From: Cycas panzhihuaensis
Taxonomy: Eukaryota; Cycadophyta
Assembly (NCBI GenBank): GCA_023213395.1
Contig: CM041465.1
Coordinates: forward strand, 170,693,741 to 170,757,740
Direction: 5' to 3'
DNA length: 64,000 nt
Below are positions 35,390 through 45,999 of this stretch, in pieces. Numbering within the stretch: the stretch's first letter is position 1; every line of letters begins with the position of its first letter. The notes beneath the pieces are model-generated. The model was not told the origin of the DNA. It worked only from the letters and a program-made list of their open reading frames with translations, and ran no database searches. The position numbers were made by a program, and so were the translations under genes.

Positions 35390-37110
35390 CATGAGCTGAT
35401 CGTATCGCCCTTGGATATGATCTCTCTCTCCCTCCACCCATTAGAGCCTCTCCTCCACTCCTCGGAGTCACTCCTTGAGCACGACTATCTAGATGCGGCC
35501 CTCTGCATCTCCACCTATTCCTCCACCATGAGCCTCTAGTGCCTGGATGTGACCTCATAAGGCATCTCTCTCCTCACAGGTCTCATCTAGCTCCCCCTAT
35601 AGTTGTCCCATCCTCGCCTAGTACTCCTAAGACTCTTCTACCTATATGTCTCTGGCCCTAGTTAGTGGGACGAATGTCATTGTATGTGCCCCTGCTGATC
35701 GTGGCTCCTCTCTAGCCTGGATGGGAGGTTGCCCCTCCATGTAGTCCTAGGGGAATACCTTTTAGACTATCACCTTGATCAACCTTACCATCCCTGCCAC
35801 TCCTACCAAGACAAACACATCATGCATCATTCCACATATCTATATGCATATCAAAACCTCAAGACTAAATCAAAACAAACTATCTAAATGCCTGATAGTC
35901 GAAGGGTGATGAGGAAGGGTGGTGTCTCACCCCCTAGGACAACTGGCTCCTCAGGTCTAATGACTATCTCCTCCTCGAGACCTCCCTCAGCTGTTGGCAC
36001 CCCCTCCTCCTTGGGTACCACATCGCCTACTGCATGGCCCACTGGGGCGTCTCCTCCTCCCTCTACTGCTATCATCACTGCTACCACCTGAGCTCTACCT
36101 ACCACCCTCAGTCTCCAAACTAGTGTGTGGGGTGGCCTACCTCTCCCTGCAGCTCCTGATGGACCTACCTCTCCTCTTGCGACTCCTGAATACCATGCCT
36201 CACCTCTTGTGGTCCCTGATGGACCTACCTCACCACTTGTTACTCTTGATGGGCCTGCCCCATCACTACCATTGTCCTCATCGATGTCTCTAGGGACATC
36301 TTTTGCTCCTCCTACTTAATCATCACTACCCCACCTCACCCCTCTGTATGGATCCACCATATAGTCTACCATGGTGAGGAGGTCTAGTGATGTCACCTCT
36401 ATCGAGCGCCTGATATAAGCCTGGTCCTCAGTTCCTCTAAACTGAGTCTGCTACCTGTGTACCATGGGAGCCCATTTTGAGATAGGGTGTGGTCCTCTTA
36501 GTGGTGTTACTACCCTGAAGTGATCAAAGAACTAGTACTGCAGCAATGTACAGTAGGAGAATCCTCCTTTTCCTGTCACTCTGATAGCATATAGCTGGGT
36601 GACCACGTTCACTGTTATTAGAGTAGCCCAATCTAGTCTCTCCCTAACCTCAACCCTCTTGACTAACTCCATCCATTCACCGAGTATATCCCTATAGTTA
36701 TGTTTCTAGGAAATCTAGAATAGAATGCCCAATGTAATTAATTTACTCACTCGAGGAATCTGTGACATAACCATGGTCTAAACTGGTATCCCACGCCTCT
36801 CCCACCTGTCTTGCCTTGTGAAATATGTGGTTGCCTCCTTGTGTGCAGCATCATTGCTAGGCAATGCCCCTAGCGATGTTGCTGCTCCTCTTACTGGCAT
36901 GTCCAAGATCCTCTGAATGTCCCCTAGTGTGATGGTGGCGTCCCTTACCTAGGGGAGGTGGAATACATGCTACCTACGATCCCAATGGGTGACAATGTTA
37001 GTTAGGAGATGCTAGTCTAAGGTATATTATGGCATCCTAATGATCTTCAGCAATCCACATCTCCCTAATATCTGCCTATCTCCTCAAGTCATCATCTTAA
37101 TGAAACTCAT
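35390..37110 (-). pseudogene. Antisense PMD / coiled-coil gene inside gypsy E
   Basis: Minus strand, decayed but readable. Exon 1 (~37110-35890) begins MMDNHENIGIAMM and contains LLTNIVTHWDRRQHVFHLP then TITLGDIQRILDMPVRGAA: the plant mobile domain signature (LLTxLVxRW, FHLPxGExTxTLEDV, LGLPxxG). Further on come GEWMELVKRVEV and GKGGFSYCTLLQ, FDHFR, then a Pro/Asp/Gly-rich linker (~36340-35890). A short intron ends at about 35803 (minus TTGGTAG). Exon 2 (35802-35390) has DYMEGQPPIQ and a coiled-coil (LDETCEERDAL, EGERDHIQGRYDQLM). PMD proteins occur in host silencing factors and in transposons; its role in an element is unknown. Many stops at former Trp/Gln codons. Confidence 0.75.
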
Positions 37111-37836
37111 CATGGCAATCCCAATGTTTTCGTGATTGTCCATCATGATAACTACCTGTAAAACACCCAATGACCAGTCAAGATCAGTCCACACTCTACC
37201 TGCTTGCCCTCAAGTTGCCTCTCCCTCTCTCTGGGCTGTGTTTGGCACCGTTTCGGGCCCCTTTCCTTATTTCTTCTATTTGGTTGTCTCTGCCTTGCGT
37301 TAAACTCTTTGGTACTGTGGAGTTTGACTAGGGCCCCACTGATATTTCAGCGCGCTCTCAGCGGCCCTGTGGTAAACTCTGTGACATTGTGAATTTCTCT
37401 GTGGGGCCAGTCATACCCCCCACACAGGCGGGAAAATACCTCAAAAAATTAAAATTTTTGTCTGAGTGGACCCCAATCAGGCCCACTAGGACCAAGGCTA
37501 CCTAATGCCCTAGTCCTCCCCCTCTTTGGGTCCAAATCAAGCACCAGAGGGTCCCAATTTTCCCTTAAGGGGCCAAGAATTACTCTAAAAAAGCACAAAA
37601 ATACATTAAATTCAAGTGATAAAATGGAGTAGGTATGGGACGATCCACTCACTCAATCTGGTCTCGCTATGGCCATCTCGTCGCCCTGGTCCTATAGGAT
37701 GTCTCCCCACTCTGATCCAATGGTTTGATCTCTCTCTGTATGCTTCTGAAGTTGGGTAGTGCTCCACTGCATAAAGAAAAAGACTCTAGATCGATTGTGA
37801 GCCTGTGAAATTGAATTCCATTTTTGTCGAATTTTC

Positions 37837-37847
37837 CTTATATAGGC
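37837..37847 (-). promoter_or_regulatory. TATA box for the antisense PMD gene
   Basis: The minus strand reads CGCCTATATAAGG, a strong plant TATA box, about 730 bases upstream of the first PMD methionine. A 5' UTR intron is possible: minus-strand TGTTTTACAG (about 37155-37165) precedes the start codon by only a few bases. Confidence 0.5.
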
Positions 37848-38415
37848 GAGGCCTCGATGGGCACTTCCTCCTTTTTCCCTGCCGTGATAACTCTTGTGAC
37901 CATCTCTTTCCCCACATCACCTTTGCCTTATGGGTCTGTCCCTCATTTCACCTCTGTGGCCTATGTCTTTCACATCCTTGGCATATTTATGATGACCCCT
38001 CTAGTTTCTTATGAGGCTCTTTCTGTCTTGATTTTTGTGCCAGTCCTAAACATGCCTCTGTTTATACTCATTTGGCTCATTTCATCATCTGGAACCAAGT
38101 TTCACTGCCCATTCAAGCCTTGTTGGTTCCCAAGGGAAGCACCTCCCTCATTCGGGACCATGCTTCGCTTCATTTAGCAACCTTTGGAACCCCAGAGGGG
38201 CCTTTTTCGCTACCATCTCCCTCCCGTCCACCGGGTCAGTCTCCTCGTCCTTGAGTAGCCTCTTCCTTGGGTCCTCCTGCCCTTTACGACTTTTATTCAT
38301 AGCCATCTAATCACCTCACGATCATTTCCCCCATTTTGGGTCCCTTTCTTTACTCATCAACCCTATCATTGTTTTCTTTCCCTGTCTATCTCATCGAGAC
38401 CTTACCCCTCTTACC

Positions 38416-38860
38416 ATGGCTTTGCTCATCTTCATCGATGATAGAAATCATAGTAACCCAGGTCCTTCCACTGCCACATGGATCCTCCATGACCCCTTCG
38501 GATATGACTACATGCATTCTGGGGTCTTCCTTGTTGAATCCACTAATAACGAAGCTGAATACACAGCCATTATTAAAGCCCTCACTGATGGGCTTCGCTT
38601 CTGCTGTGGACCTATCATCCTCCTTTATGACTCTCAGGTCATGGTGTCTCACCTCACCCAAGTCTACTAGATGCATTGCCCATGCCTGAGAGGCCTCACC
38701 TTAATCGCTAGGTCTCTTTTTTCATATTTCTCTTCCGTTGATATCTGACATATACCTTAGGACTGCAATGTTGAGGCAGATGGCCCCGTCTACCTCATCC
38801 TCAAGCGTTACCTCCCCTTCCTTGATGGCCCTACTTGAGGGACCTATATGGTGGCTCTAA
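38416..38860 (+). pseudogene. Archaeal-type RNase H remnant of gypsy E
   Basis: An 84-codon open frame (from ATG 38416) reads LLIFIDDRNHSNPGPSTATW, GVFLVESTNNEAEYTAIIKA, LLYDSQVMVSHL. These are the landmarks of the second, archaeal-like RNase H of Tat elements (NPGPxGxGxVL, TNNEAEYxAL, YGDSQLVxxQL), with the acidic residues D, E and D in place. After the stop at 38668 the tail (IP*DCNVEADG) fits the end of the domain (IPRxxNxxADxL). In known Tat elements it lies between RT-RNase H and integrase; here neither neighbour is visible and it lies downstream of the antisense gene. Confidence 0.75.
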
Positions 38861-39342
38861 TGCCCAAGTTCTAGTTCATCCCACTCTCCCATCTTGTGAT
38901 CTGTCTACACCTCCGAAAGGTGGCCACTAATGGGGTTAAAGTATGGTGACCACCAAGTTTGTTCTCCTCACCTTACCATTCGTGCCACTTCGGGTATAGA
39001 ATCTTTCTCTTCCTTAGTCTCCTATGTGTATAACATTCTATTTGTAGCATCGATTTAATCTTGGCCATGATTGTCACCACTATTTGTGTTGCATTTATAT
39101 GATGGGGGCATCCCCCCTATGTGTTTTCTCTACCCATCCACTTTAGGGCGACACATAGGTAGCCCCTATATTGTCTCTCCCTTGTCTCCCTGTCTATACA
39201 TCCTGCCATGACACTCGCCATTACCCTTGGCTCACATCATCGTCATATTTGTTGTACATATATATATTGTTAACATTTTGCTGCTAGCATTCGCCATCAC
39301 GTTATGCTTCTAAGTAGCGAGGCTCTGCTGCCAAGGGAGCAG
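38861..39342 (+). other. 3' non-coding region and polypurine tract of E
   Basis: No integrase landmarks (HHCC, DD35E) in this region. A short hairpin GGGGGCATCCCCC lies near 39103. The purine-rich CCAAGGGAGCAG (39331-39342) directly precedes LTR2. Confidence 0.65.
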
Positions 39343-42300
39343 TGTTTCCTGGCTACTAGGAATGGACATAGACAAGTTGACTCAGGTAAGTATAGGTACG
39401 CTTCTATCCCTTACCTTTATCAATCCTAAGAAAGGTAAATTGAAGTATTTTTTCTATATTACATGATTGTTTGGTTTATTGTGTGACTATTATGCATATG
39501 TTGCTTGATCATGTTGCATTATACCACTTTAGCCTATGACAATCTAGGGATATGCATCCCATGGTACTCCACAACCCTTCTCCATGTCTCCACATTATGC
39601 CTAAGTACTAGTTAGCCCCCATAACCTAATCACATCACCCATTAGCACACCTCGACCTCTAGCACCTTGGCTAGGTATGGTTGGTGTCTTTTCACTTATT
39701 TATTAACTTTTTGGGAGCTTCTCGCCTTTAGTATTTCGCCTATCATAGGTTTCTTTGGTCCCATGACTGTCCCCAACCACCTAGATAGAGTGCCATGCCC
39801 CTCCAGGCCAAAAGTGCAACCTTTTTCTGAGCTCCCATGCTTCCTTTTTCTTATGTTTCTTCCGCACCGTGATAAAGATCATGGTACAGCTGTAAACTTC
39901 ACAATACTGCAAAGTTTACTGTAGGGCGACTATCACACTTTATTTTTTTAAATCTGTCGTGGCTAATTTCATATTTCTTGTGAAATTTCCATGTGGTAGA
40001 GACATATTCCCTATCTAATCCAAACCTTAATCATACAATTGAGGTAGGGTTGGGTTTAAAAACCCCAAGATGCCCTCATTTCCTTCCTCTTCCCTTTCTC
40101 CAACTCTCTCTCACTCACTCTTGAGAGCTTTCTATAGAAATGCCCTACAACAATATGGGTCTGACACATCAACTTCCCAAGTTGATACCAGTCCTCTGCA
40201 GCTCTAGGTCAATAGCAACAGGCCTGCAACATGGGTAGCTAAAAGAAGGATGCACTCCAAGTACTCTTTCAAGCACAGATCTTTTATCTTATTCTAGTTT
40301 TTGTCCTCAGTTTTCTACTCCATTGGGGTTTCACCTATAAACCCCATAAGGCCTGCCTTTCTCTCTTATTTTTCAGGTAGATATGCCCCTGATCTACCCA
40401 TAGCAGGTACTCATCATCCTTTATTTTTCTTTCCCTCTTTTAAATTTTACAAAAGTTGTTTGTATACTTTCTACAACACCTTTTTTCTCTAGTTTTTCTG
40501 CTGTAAATGGGAGGCAAACCCTCCCTTTCTCATTTGCTCAATGTTTCCTTCTAGCTCTTTCCTAGTTTCTCAAAGGAGGTAGTGAGGAAGAGGCTTCCAA
40601 GGAGAGTGAAAGAAGTAAAGGTGGGAGTTCTATACCCAGTAAGCCTTTTCCTCAAGGGCAGTCCCCTTCTTTCCCTACCTCTTCGTCTTTCGTGCTTTCC
40701 TTGGGCTTCCAAAGGGCTATTTGAAGGGAGGTTGCCACTAGCAGCAAAATATGCAGCCTATTGCTACACTTTCTCTTAGCTTTCCAGACCTTACACAAGT
40801 GGGATTATAACTCCAAACCATACCCTACCCGTCACTTGGTGTTAGTCTAGGTTGAGGTTACAAAAGTTGCACTCCGCAGCTTTTGCAACATTGACAACAC
40901 ATGTAATTTTGCCTGTAATCTATTGTTTGTATCTCAAGGTTTTATTACACTTGCCCTATTTTTCTAGTTTGGTACTTAGATAGTGTGGAGTATCACAAAC
41001 CTAGGAGGGTTAGCCATTCTAAGGCCAACTGCACCCTTTCTCCTCCAAGCCCCTTTTTCATATTATTCACAAGTTAGCATAAAAATGAGCTAAGAGTTAG
41101 TCTTATGTTACGAATGTTTCTTTGACTTAGATAGTTTGCATCATATTATTCTATATATTGCATATACATCTCTTGTGTTCTTGCTACCCCATGGGAAAGA
41201 GCAAATGTTGCTTGGTTGCAGGTTCCCTTCTTACTATGCGTGGAGAGGAAGAAGGACATTCCAATCCAAGTACGTTATTGCCTTTTTGATCACTATTTCT
41301 TTTGAGTCCTTTTGTTACAACTCTTCCTTTCTCTTCCATTTTTCTTTGGATTTGGGGAAGGTAAGAAAGCCCCTATCCTTTTTCACTGGTACCAATCTGT
41401 CACACCATCTGCGATTGGGAGTGGTACGAGGAAAGAAAATATGACAAGGGGCAGTACTCCTTCGACCACCTAGTTTCCAAGTATGCCTCCCACTTCCCTT
41501 TAGTCCTCTTTCTCATACTTCCCTTTCTTTTCCCCCATATATCACTTAAAGGAAAAGAAAAGAAAGGGAATTTGCATATATCATTTGCACTTAGTTAGCT
41601 TGCTTTCTTATTTAACAAAGTGCATGAGATAAGGATCATATTTATTACATGTCTATTTATTGCACAGTTAGTTGAACTTGCATCCCTTGCATACATCTTG
41701 CATCGCACATAGCTTCCTTGATAGTTCTTCTCCTTTTACATTCAAAAGTTAATGGGAGTGAGGATATGCATGCGTGAGTGAATAAGTAGGTTTTTACACT
41801 ATTCTTTTCCTTTCTTTTTTAAAAGAACTTTCTTGTATATAAGAACACATTGTCGCATACACTACCTCATCAATACACACTTTGTATAGCAATCCACATG
41901 TAAAAGTATTAAAATATTTCCATTAACAACTCATACTCTTAAAACCACCTTGGGTGTAGTGCCTTAAGGGCATTCCCCTTTCAAGGATCCCCATTTCCTT
42001 TGATCGATGTTTCACTTATTATAGCTAGGCCTCCCTAGCGTGACCTTTAGGTTAGTTCCACACTCGTAGGATTGGTCACCTTTTTAATCTTTCATGAGTG
42101 CATACTACCCTTATTTCCTACCTAGAACCACCTCTCTCATATCCCCTTTTCATGCGAGGAGTCATTCCCTTGCCTATCCTCTCCTCCCTCCTTTGGCCAT
42201 CCAAGGGTGGGGGGGCCCATCTTTCGAGGTTACTCGAGAAACAGAGGATTTCCCTCATCTCTTTATCACTCCCAATCGAGGTAGAGTTATCTCAAAGGGG

Positions 42301-42461
42301 TTTGTGTGCTACTTGCGAGTCCCAAACCTATGTTTTGATGCATAGATGTCCTTTGTGGGTGATTTTCTTCACTTTCCCAATAGATCCTTAGCCTCAAAAC
42401 CCTTTGTTGGTTAGTTTGATCTTAACCAAGTATGATTACCCCCCCTATAGGTGTGATTCCA
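39343..42461 (+). repeat. Gypsy E LTR2
   Basis: 3119 bp, TGTTTCCTGG ... GTGATTCCA, intact TG..CA. It matches LTR1 in two blocks either side of element C. It is uninterrupted and preserves the empty site of element C at about 41249-41256. Confidence 0.92.
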
Positions 42462-42462
42462 C

Positions 42463-43500
42463 TGGCAACCATACTATGGATGCAACAGTAAGGGATTAAT
42501 CCCCTCTCCCTTTCTCTTGGCACTACCTCCTTTCTGATAACTCTCTTTAGTTTGTTGGGCAACCCATAACACCTATCACATCACTTCTCTTGTCCTTCCA
42601 ATCTTTAGGGGGAACTTGTATGTGATGTTTCTCTTGTCACTTGCGAGGCCTTCTTCCTTTGTTGAGAGACCCTTCTTATCACTCTCTTCCTTTGTTAAAT
42701 TCTGATTCGACTATGGAGGGATTCCCTTCAGATTGGGCATATCATGCCTATGCATCTGAATCACATGAGCTATCTACCTCTTTCCAAGGGCCCACCTAGG
42801 AGGGTGAGGACCCTATCTTTTATCGAGGTGACCAAGAACACCTGTAAGTTTGCCACTTCTCTACTCATGAAGTAGAGGCCTCTTCTCCTCTAGAGTTCTA
42901 CCACCCTTATGGTGATTCTCATGAGGATCACCCTGTGGGGTCCACCTCATATGAGGTCCCTTCTACCTCTTATGATTAAGCGGATACCCCTCTTATGGAT
43001 GTTATCGAAGCCCTTAGTCAATGCTTCAAAGCCGCTCATCTCCAACCACATCCTAAGTGGTTCAAGAGTATCTTATGAAGCATTGCACTTCCTTCCTCTA
43101 TATCTACCACCTGTTAGATCTATGGGGCCTGCATGTACCCCTACTTCTAGTTATGTAGGGTCCATCCCTACATACTCCCAAGTTTAACCTAGGGATCCTT
43201 CCTTTTACGTGCCTCTAGGTTACATTTCTCAACCATGGGGGCATAACAAGGAAAGCTCCTTTCCAGTTTATAGAGTAGATCCTTTGCACCCGTATGGGGT
43301 CGCACCACCCACAGGTAGCCCATATGGGAAAAACCCAGTTCTACACCCCTCTTTTCCATCCTCCTATATTACCCCTCATGTTGTGCCTTTGCAAGGAGGG
43401 CAAGCCCCCTCCCAAGGCACCTTTTCCCAAGCTCCTTTCCAACAAGGGGCATTTTCCCAAGGAGGGATGGGTCCCTTGTACCCACCTGCTCCTGTGTAAA
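42463..43500 (+). pseudogene. gag: Second partial internal region of E: priming site and gag N-terminus
   Basis: Repeats 30596-31790: priming-site-like TGGCAACCATACTATGG, gag start at 42714 (MEGFPSDWAYHAYASESHE) and the Pro/Gly-rich region ending QGGMGPLYPPAPV. Relative to the first copy it has a ~50 bp insertion near 42594-42640 flanked by CTTCTCTTGTC-like words, and a ~200 bp deletion near 43105 between two TCTACC/TCTGCC-like words. It stops abruptly at ~43500. Confidence 0.88.
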
Positions 43501-43502
43501 TT

Positions 43503-43563
43503 CCCTTTGTTGATTGGTTTGATCTTATCCAAATGTGGTTACCCCCTTATAGGTGTGATTCTA
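43503..43563 (+). repeat. Remnant of a third LTR of E (last ~60 bp)
   Basis: CCCTTTGTTGATTGGTTTG ... TAGGTGTGATTCTA matches the 3' ends of LTR1 (30538-30594) and LTR2 (42405-42461). The join to gag sequence is at CCCT, which both parents share, indicating a microhomology deletion. Confidence 0.88.
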
Positions 43564-44720
43564 CTTTCCAAAATGGGTTTAAAGGAATCACGATATAGGT
43601 AACATCCTAGATAGCAATCAGAGATCTACTCGCTCACATAGGGTAAACTTTACCCTCATGAGTAAAGTTATGGAGTCCCATGAGCCTCAAACATTTTAAG
43701 AGGCCAATACACAAGATAAATAAAAGGAGGTAATGTAAGAAGAGTATAATTCCATTGTAAAAAATAATACTTAGGAATTAGTCAATCTTCCACCCAATAA
43801 GAAATCCATTAGCACAAAATGGGTATATAAAACAAAATTCAAATTGGATGGTTCCATCAATAAATACAAAGCAAGACTTATCGTTAAAGGTTATGCCTAA
43901 TGAGAAGGCATTGATTATAGCAAGACTTTTTCTATCATTGCTCGCATGGAAATTATTTGCTTAATGTTAAGTATAGCAGTAAAAATAGGTTGGGACGTTC
44001 ATCAATTGGATGTCAAAAGTGCCTTCCTTCAAAGCTATATTGAAGAAGACATTTATATCTCTTAACCCCTCGGTTTTGAAGTTAGGAGGGAAGAAAATAA
44101 AGTGTATAAATTAAAAAAAGTACTTTATGGCTTAAAATAAGCCCCCAGGGCATGGTATTCCCATATTAGTATATATTTTAGAAATCAAGGGTTTGGAAGA
44201 TCTCAATCAGATCCAAACCTTTATATCAAAATCAAAGGAGAATCAATTTTAATTGTGGGACTTTATATACATTATCTTGTTTGCACTGGTAATAATACAC
44301 AACTTCTACAAAGCTTTAAGAAAGACATGTGCAAAGAATTTATAATGACAAATCTTGGAATAATGTATTACTTCTTAAGTCTGCAAGTATGGTAAGGTGA
44401 AAATGGCAAATTTATCTCCTAGAGAAAATATACCTTAGACTTACTTCAGAAGTTCAAGATTGTGGATTCCAAACTATTAGATACTCCTACTGAATCTGGA
44501 CTCAAATTATCTAAGCTTGATGACTCCACAATAGTAGATCCTACTCTATGTAGATAGTTGATTGGAAGCCTTATTTACCTAACTTCCACTTAACCAAATA
44601 TCATGCATGAAGTCAACATAGTATTAAGATTTATGCAAGAACCCAAGACATCTCATTAGTAGGTAGCTAAGATAATTTTATGATATTTAAAAGGCACATC
44701 AGAATATGGATTGTTCTACA
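43564..44720 (+). pseudogene. copia D reverse transcriptase remnant, catalytic box lost
   Basis: Begins with the end of the integrase linker (FQNGFKGIT, TLPS*VKLWSPMSLK in the other frame), then EEYNSIVKNNT*ELVNLPPN, STKWVYKTKF, YKARLIVKGYA, DVHQLDVKSAFLQSYIEEDI, LVGLYIHYLVCTGNN: the YxDD box is Y-I-H-Y. Continues with NLGIMYYFLSLQV and VDPTLCR*LIGSLIYLTST. Several stops. Co-linear with A (9279-10260). Confidence 0.88.
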
Positions 44721-45021
44721 AATATTCTCCAAATTTTAGATTGATTGGGCACACAAATTCAAATTAGGCAAGGGAGACAATAAGAATTTAGTGTGATAAT
44801 CAGAGCATAATATAAATGACAAAGAACCTAGTATTTCATAGTAGAACAAATTATATCAAGACACAATACCATTTCATTTGAGAGCTCATACAAGCAAGTG
44901 AAATAGGATTGGCATATTATAGCACAGAAGATTAAGCAGCAGACATCTTCACAAAAGCTTTGGGTAAGATCAAATTTCAAAACTTTAGAGACAAGTTGGG
45001 AGTTCTACACATTGGCTATTA
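44721..45021 (+). pseudogene. copia D RNase H remnant with internal deletion
   Basis: GHTNSN*A (TDSDWA box) at ~44745-44770 is joined directly to RETIRI*CDNQSI (~44780), skipping about 190 bases including the KSTSGY and LSTxEAEY segments present in A. It then continues TKNLVFHSRTNYIK, ADIFTKALGKIKFQNF and the 3' end before the LTR. Confidence 0.85.
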
Positions 45022-45031
45022 TAAGGGATAA

Positions 45032-45387
45032 TGTTGGGATAATGCCTAACATGGAAGTACGTGTGACTACGTTAGAAATGGCACCTTAAGCCTCCAAAAG
45101 GCATCTTAGGCCACTTAAAGATGCCAAGTAGCTGTCTAAAGTTGACATGGAGCCACTACAACCACCCTAAGGTATGTTATTTTATTATATGCTTAATATT
45201 TTAATATTTATTTAAATTTTTAATTAATGTTAAGTTAAGGTGCTCGTTGCCTCCTTAAATCTCTATATAATAGTAGGGAATACCTCCTTGGTATTTTCTA
45301 ACACTACCACTTAACATTAAAAAATATTCACTTTGAGATGATGATGTGCTACTTGTACTCCTCCCGCTCTACTCCTCGATGCCAACA
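45032..45387 (+). repeat. copia D 3' LTR
   Basis: 356 bp, TGTTGGGATAATGCC ... GATGCCAACA. Same family as 23349-23698. It is preceded by a decayed tract ATAAGGGATAA. Confidence 0.87.
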
Positions 45388-45999
45388 CTTACTACAAAGT
45401 TATATTTCTTCACTCTCCCATCATTCATCCACATTTATAATAGAAAGAAGAGAGTTAATGAAGGATCATTAACTCTGATTACCATGTCTATAGTATGATC
45501 ATCAGAGATATAGCCTATAAGGGGGAGAAAATCAGTCTTACAACCTAATGATACACCTAGGGTAGGAGGTCCAAGTCAGAGAAGGAAAATGAACATGTGC
45601 TAATGTGAACACAAGTATAGGGACTAAGGAAGCCTAGACTAAGAGAATAAGGATGTATACATGTGATAAAAGAATGATGGTAAAAGAAGAATAAATAAGC
45701 TAAGTAAACATCTACCAATCATGAAAAATAAATCAAATATGAAAGTGTATAAGTTGACAAAGCATAAAAATAAGAAATGAAACCTAATTAACTAACCAAA
45801 AGCCTTCTCAAAACGAGTATAAGACTAAAAAAGACATCTAAAATCTAGGAGGGTAGTAGAGGCACCTATGCCCCAAATGATAATGAACCTATAAACTTAT
45901 TTTGAGAACTATAACACCCTAAGGTGACTAACCTCTACCTAATCCATTCTCTTAAATCGTATTATTTATCATTGACTTAATTTAAAATAAGGGAGGATT
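45388..45999. other. Non-coding flank of copia D and F
   Basis: AT-rich, no coding signal or recognisable repeat. It continues beyond element F at 51358 and beyond the solo LTR at 52228. Confidence 0.5.

Larger units (their letters stand above)
24536..43563 (+). mobile_element. Tat/Ogre-like Ty3-gypsy element E, collapsed tandem dimer with three LTRs
   Basis: Structure: LTR1 (24536-30594, interrupted by C), priming site, gag, protease, antisense PMD gene, archaeal-type RNase H, polypurine tract, LTR2 (39343-42461), second priming site, second gag start (to ~43500), then the last ~60 bases of a third LTR (to 43563). It splits copia D, whose frame resumes right after it. Flanks TCTTC / CTTTC may be a decayed TSD. 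The 3.1 kb LTRs, the protease motif IIDNGSS, the additional RNase H and an antisense extra gene all fit the Tat lineage. No RT or integrase is seen. Confidence 0.85.
23699..45387 (+). mobile_element. Ty1-copia LTR retrotransposon D, 3' part; host of A and E
   Basis: The two pieces 23699-24535 (integrase) and 43564-45387 (RT, RNase H, 3' LTR) are co-linear with the same domains in A, with gypsy E between them. The first piece starts exactly at the QLVYIDIC motif where A ends, so A lies inside D and the first half of D is beyond the left edge. It is the oldest recognisable layer of the stack. Confidence 0.85.

Noticed and set aside
33400-38860. Endogenous plant pararetrovirus
   Set aside because: LTR pairs, a priming site and gag-PR order fit a gypsy retrotransposon. 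No movement protein or virus coat motif was seen.
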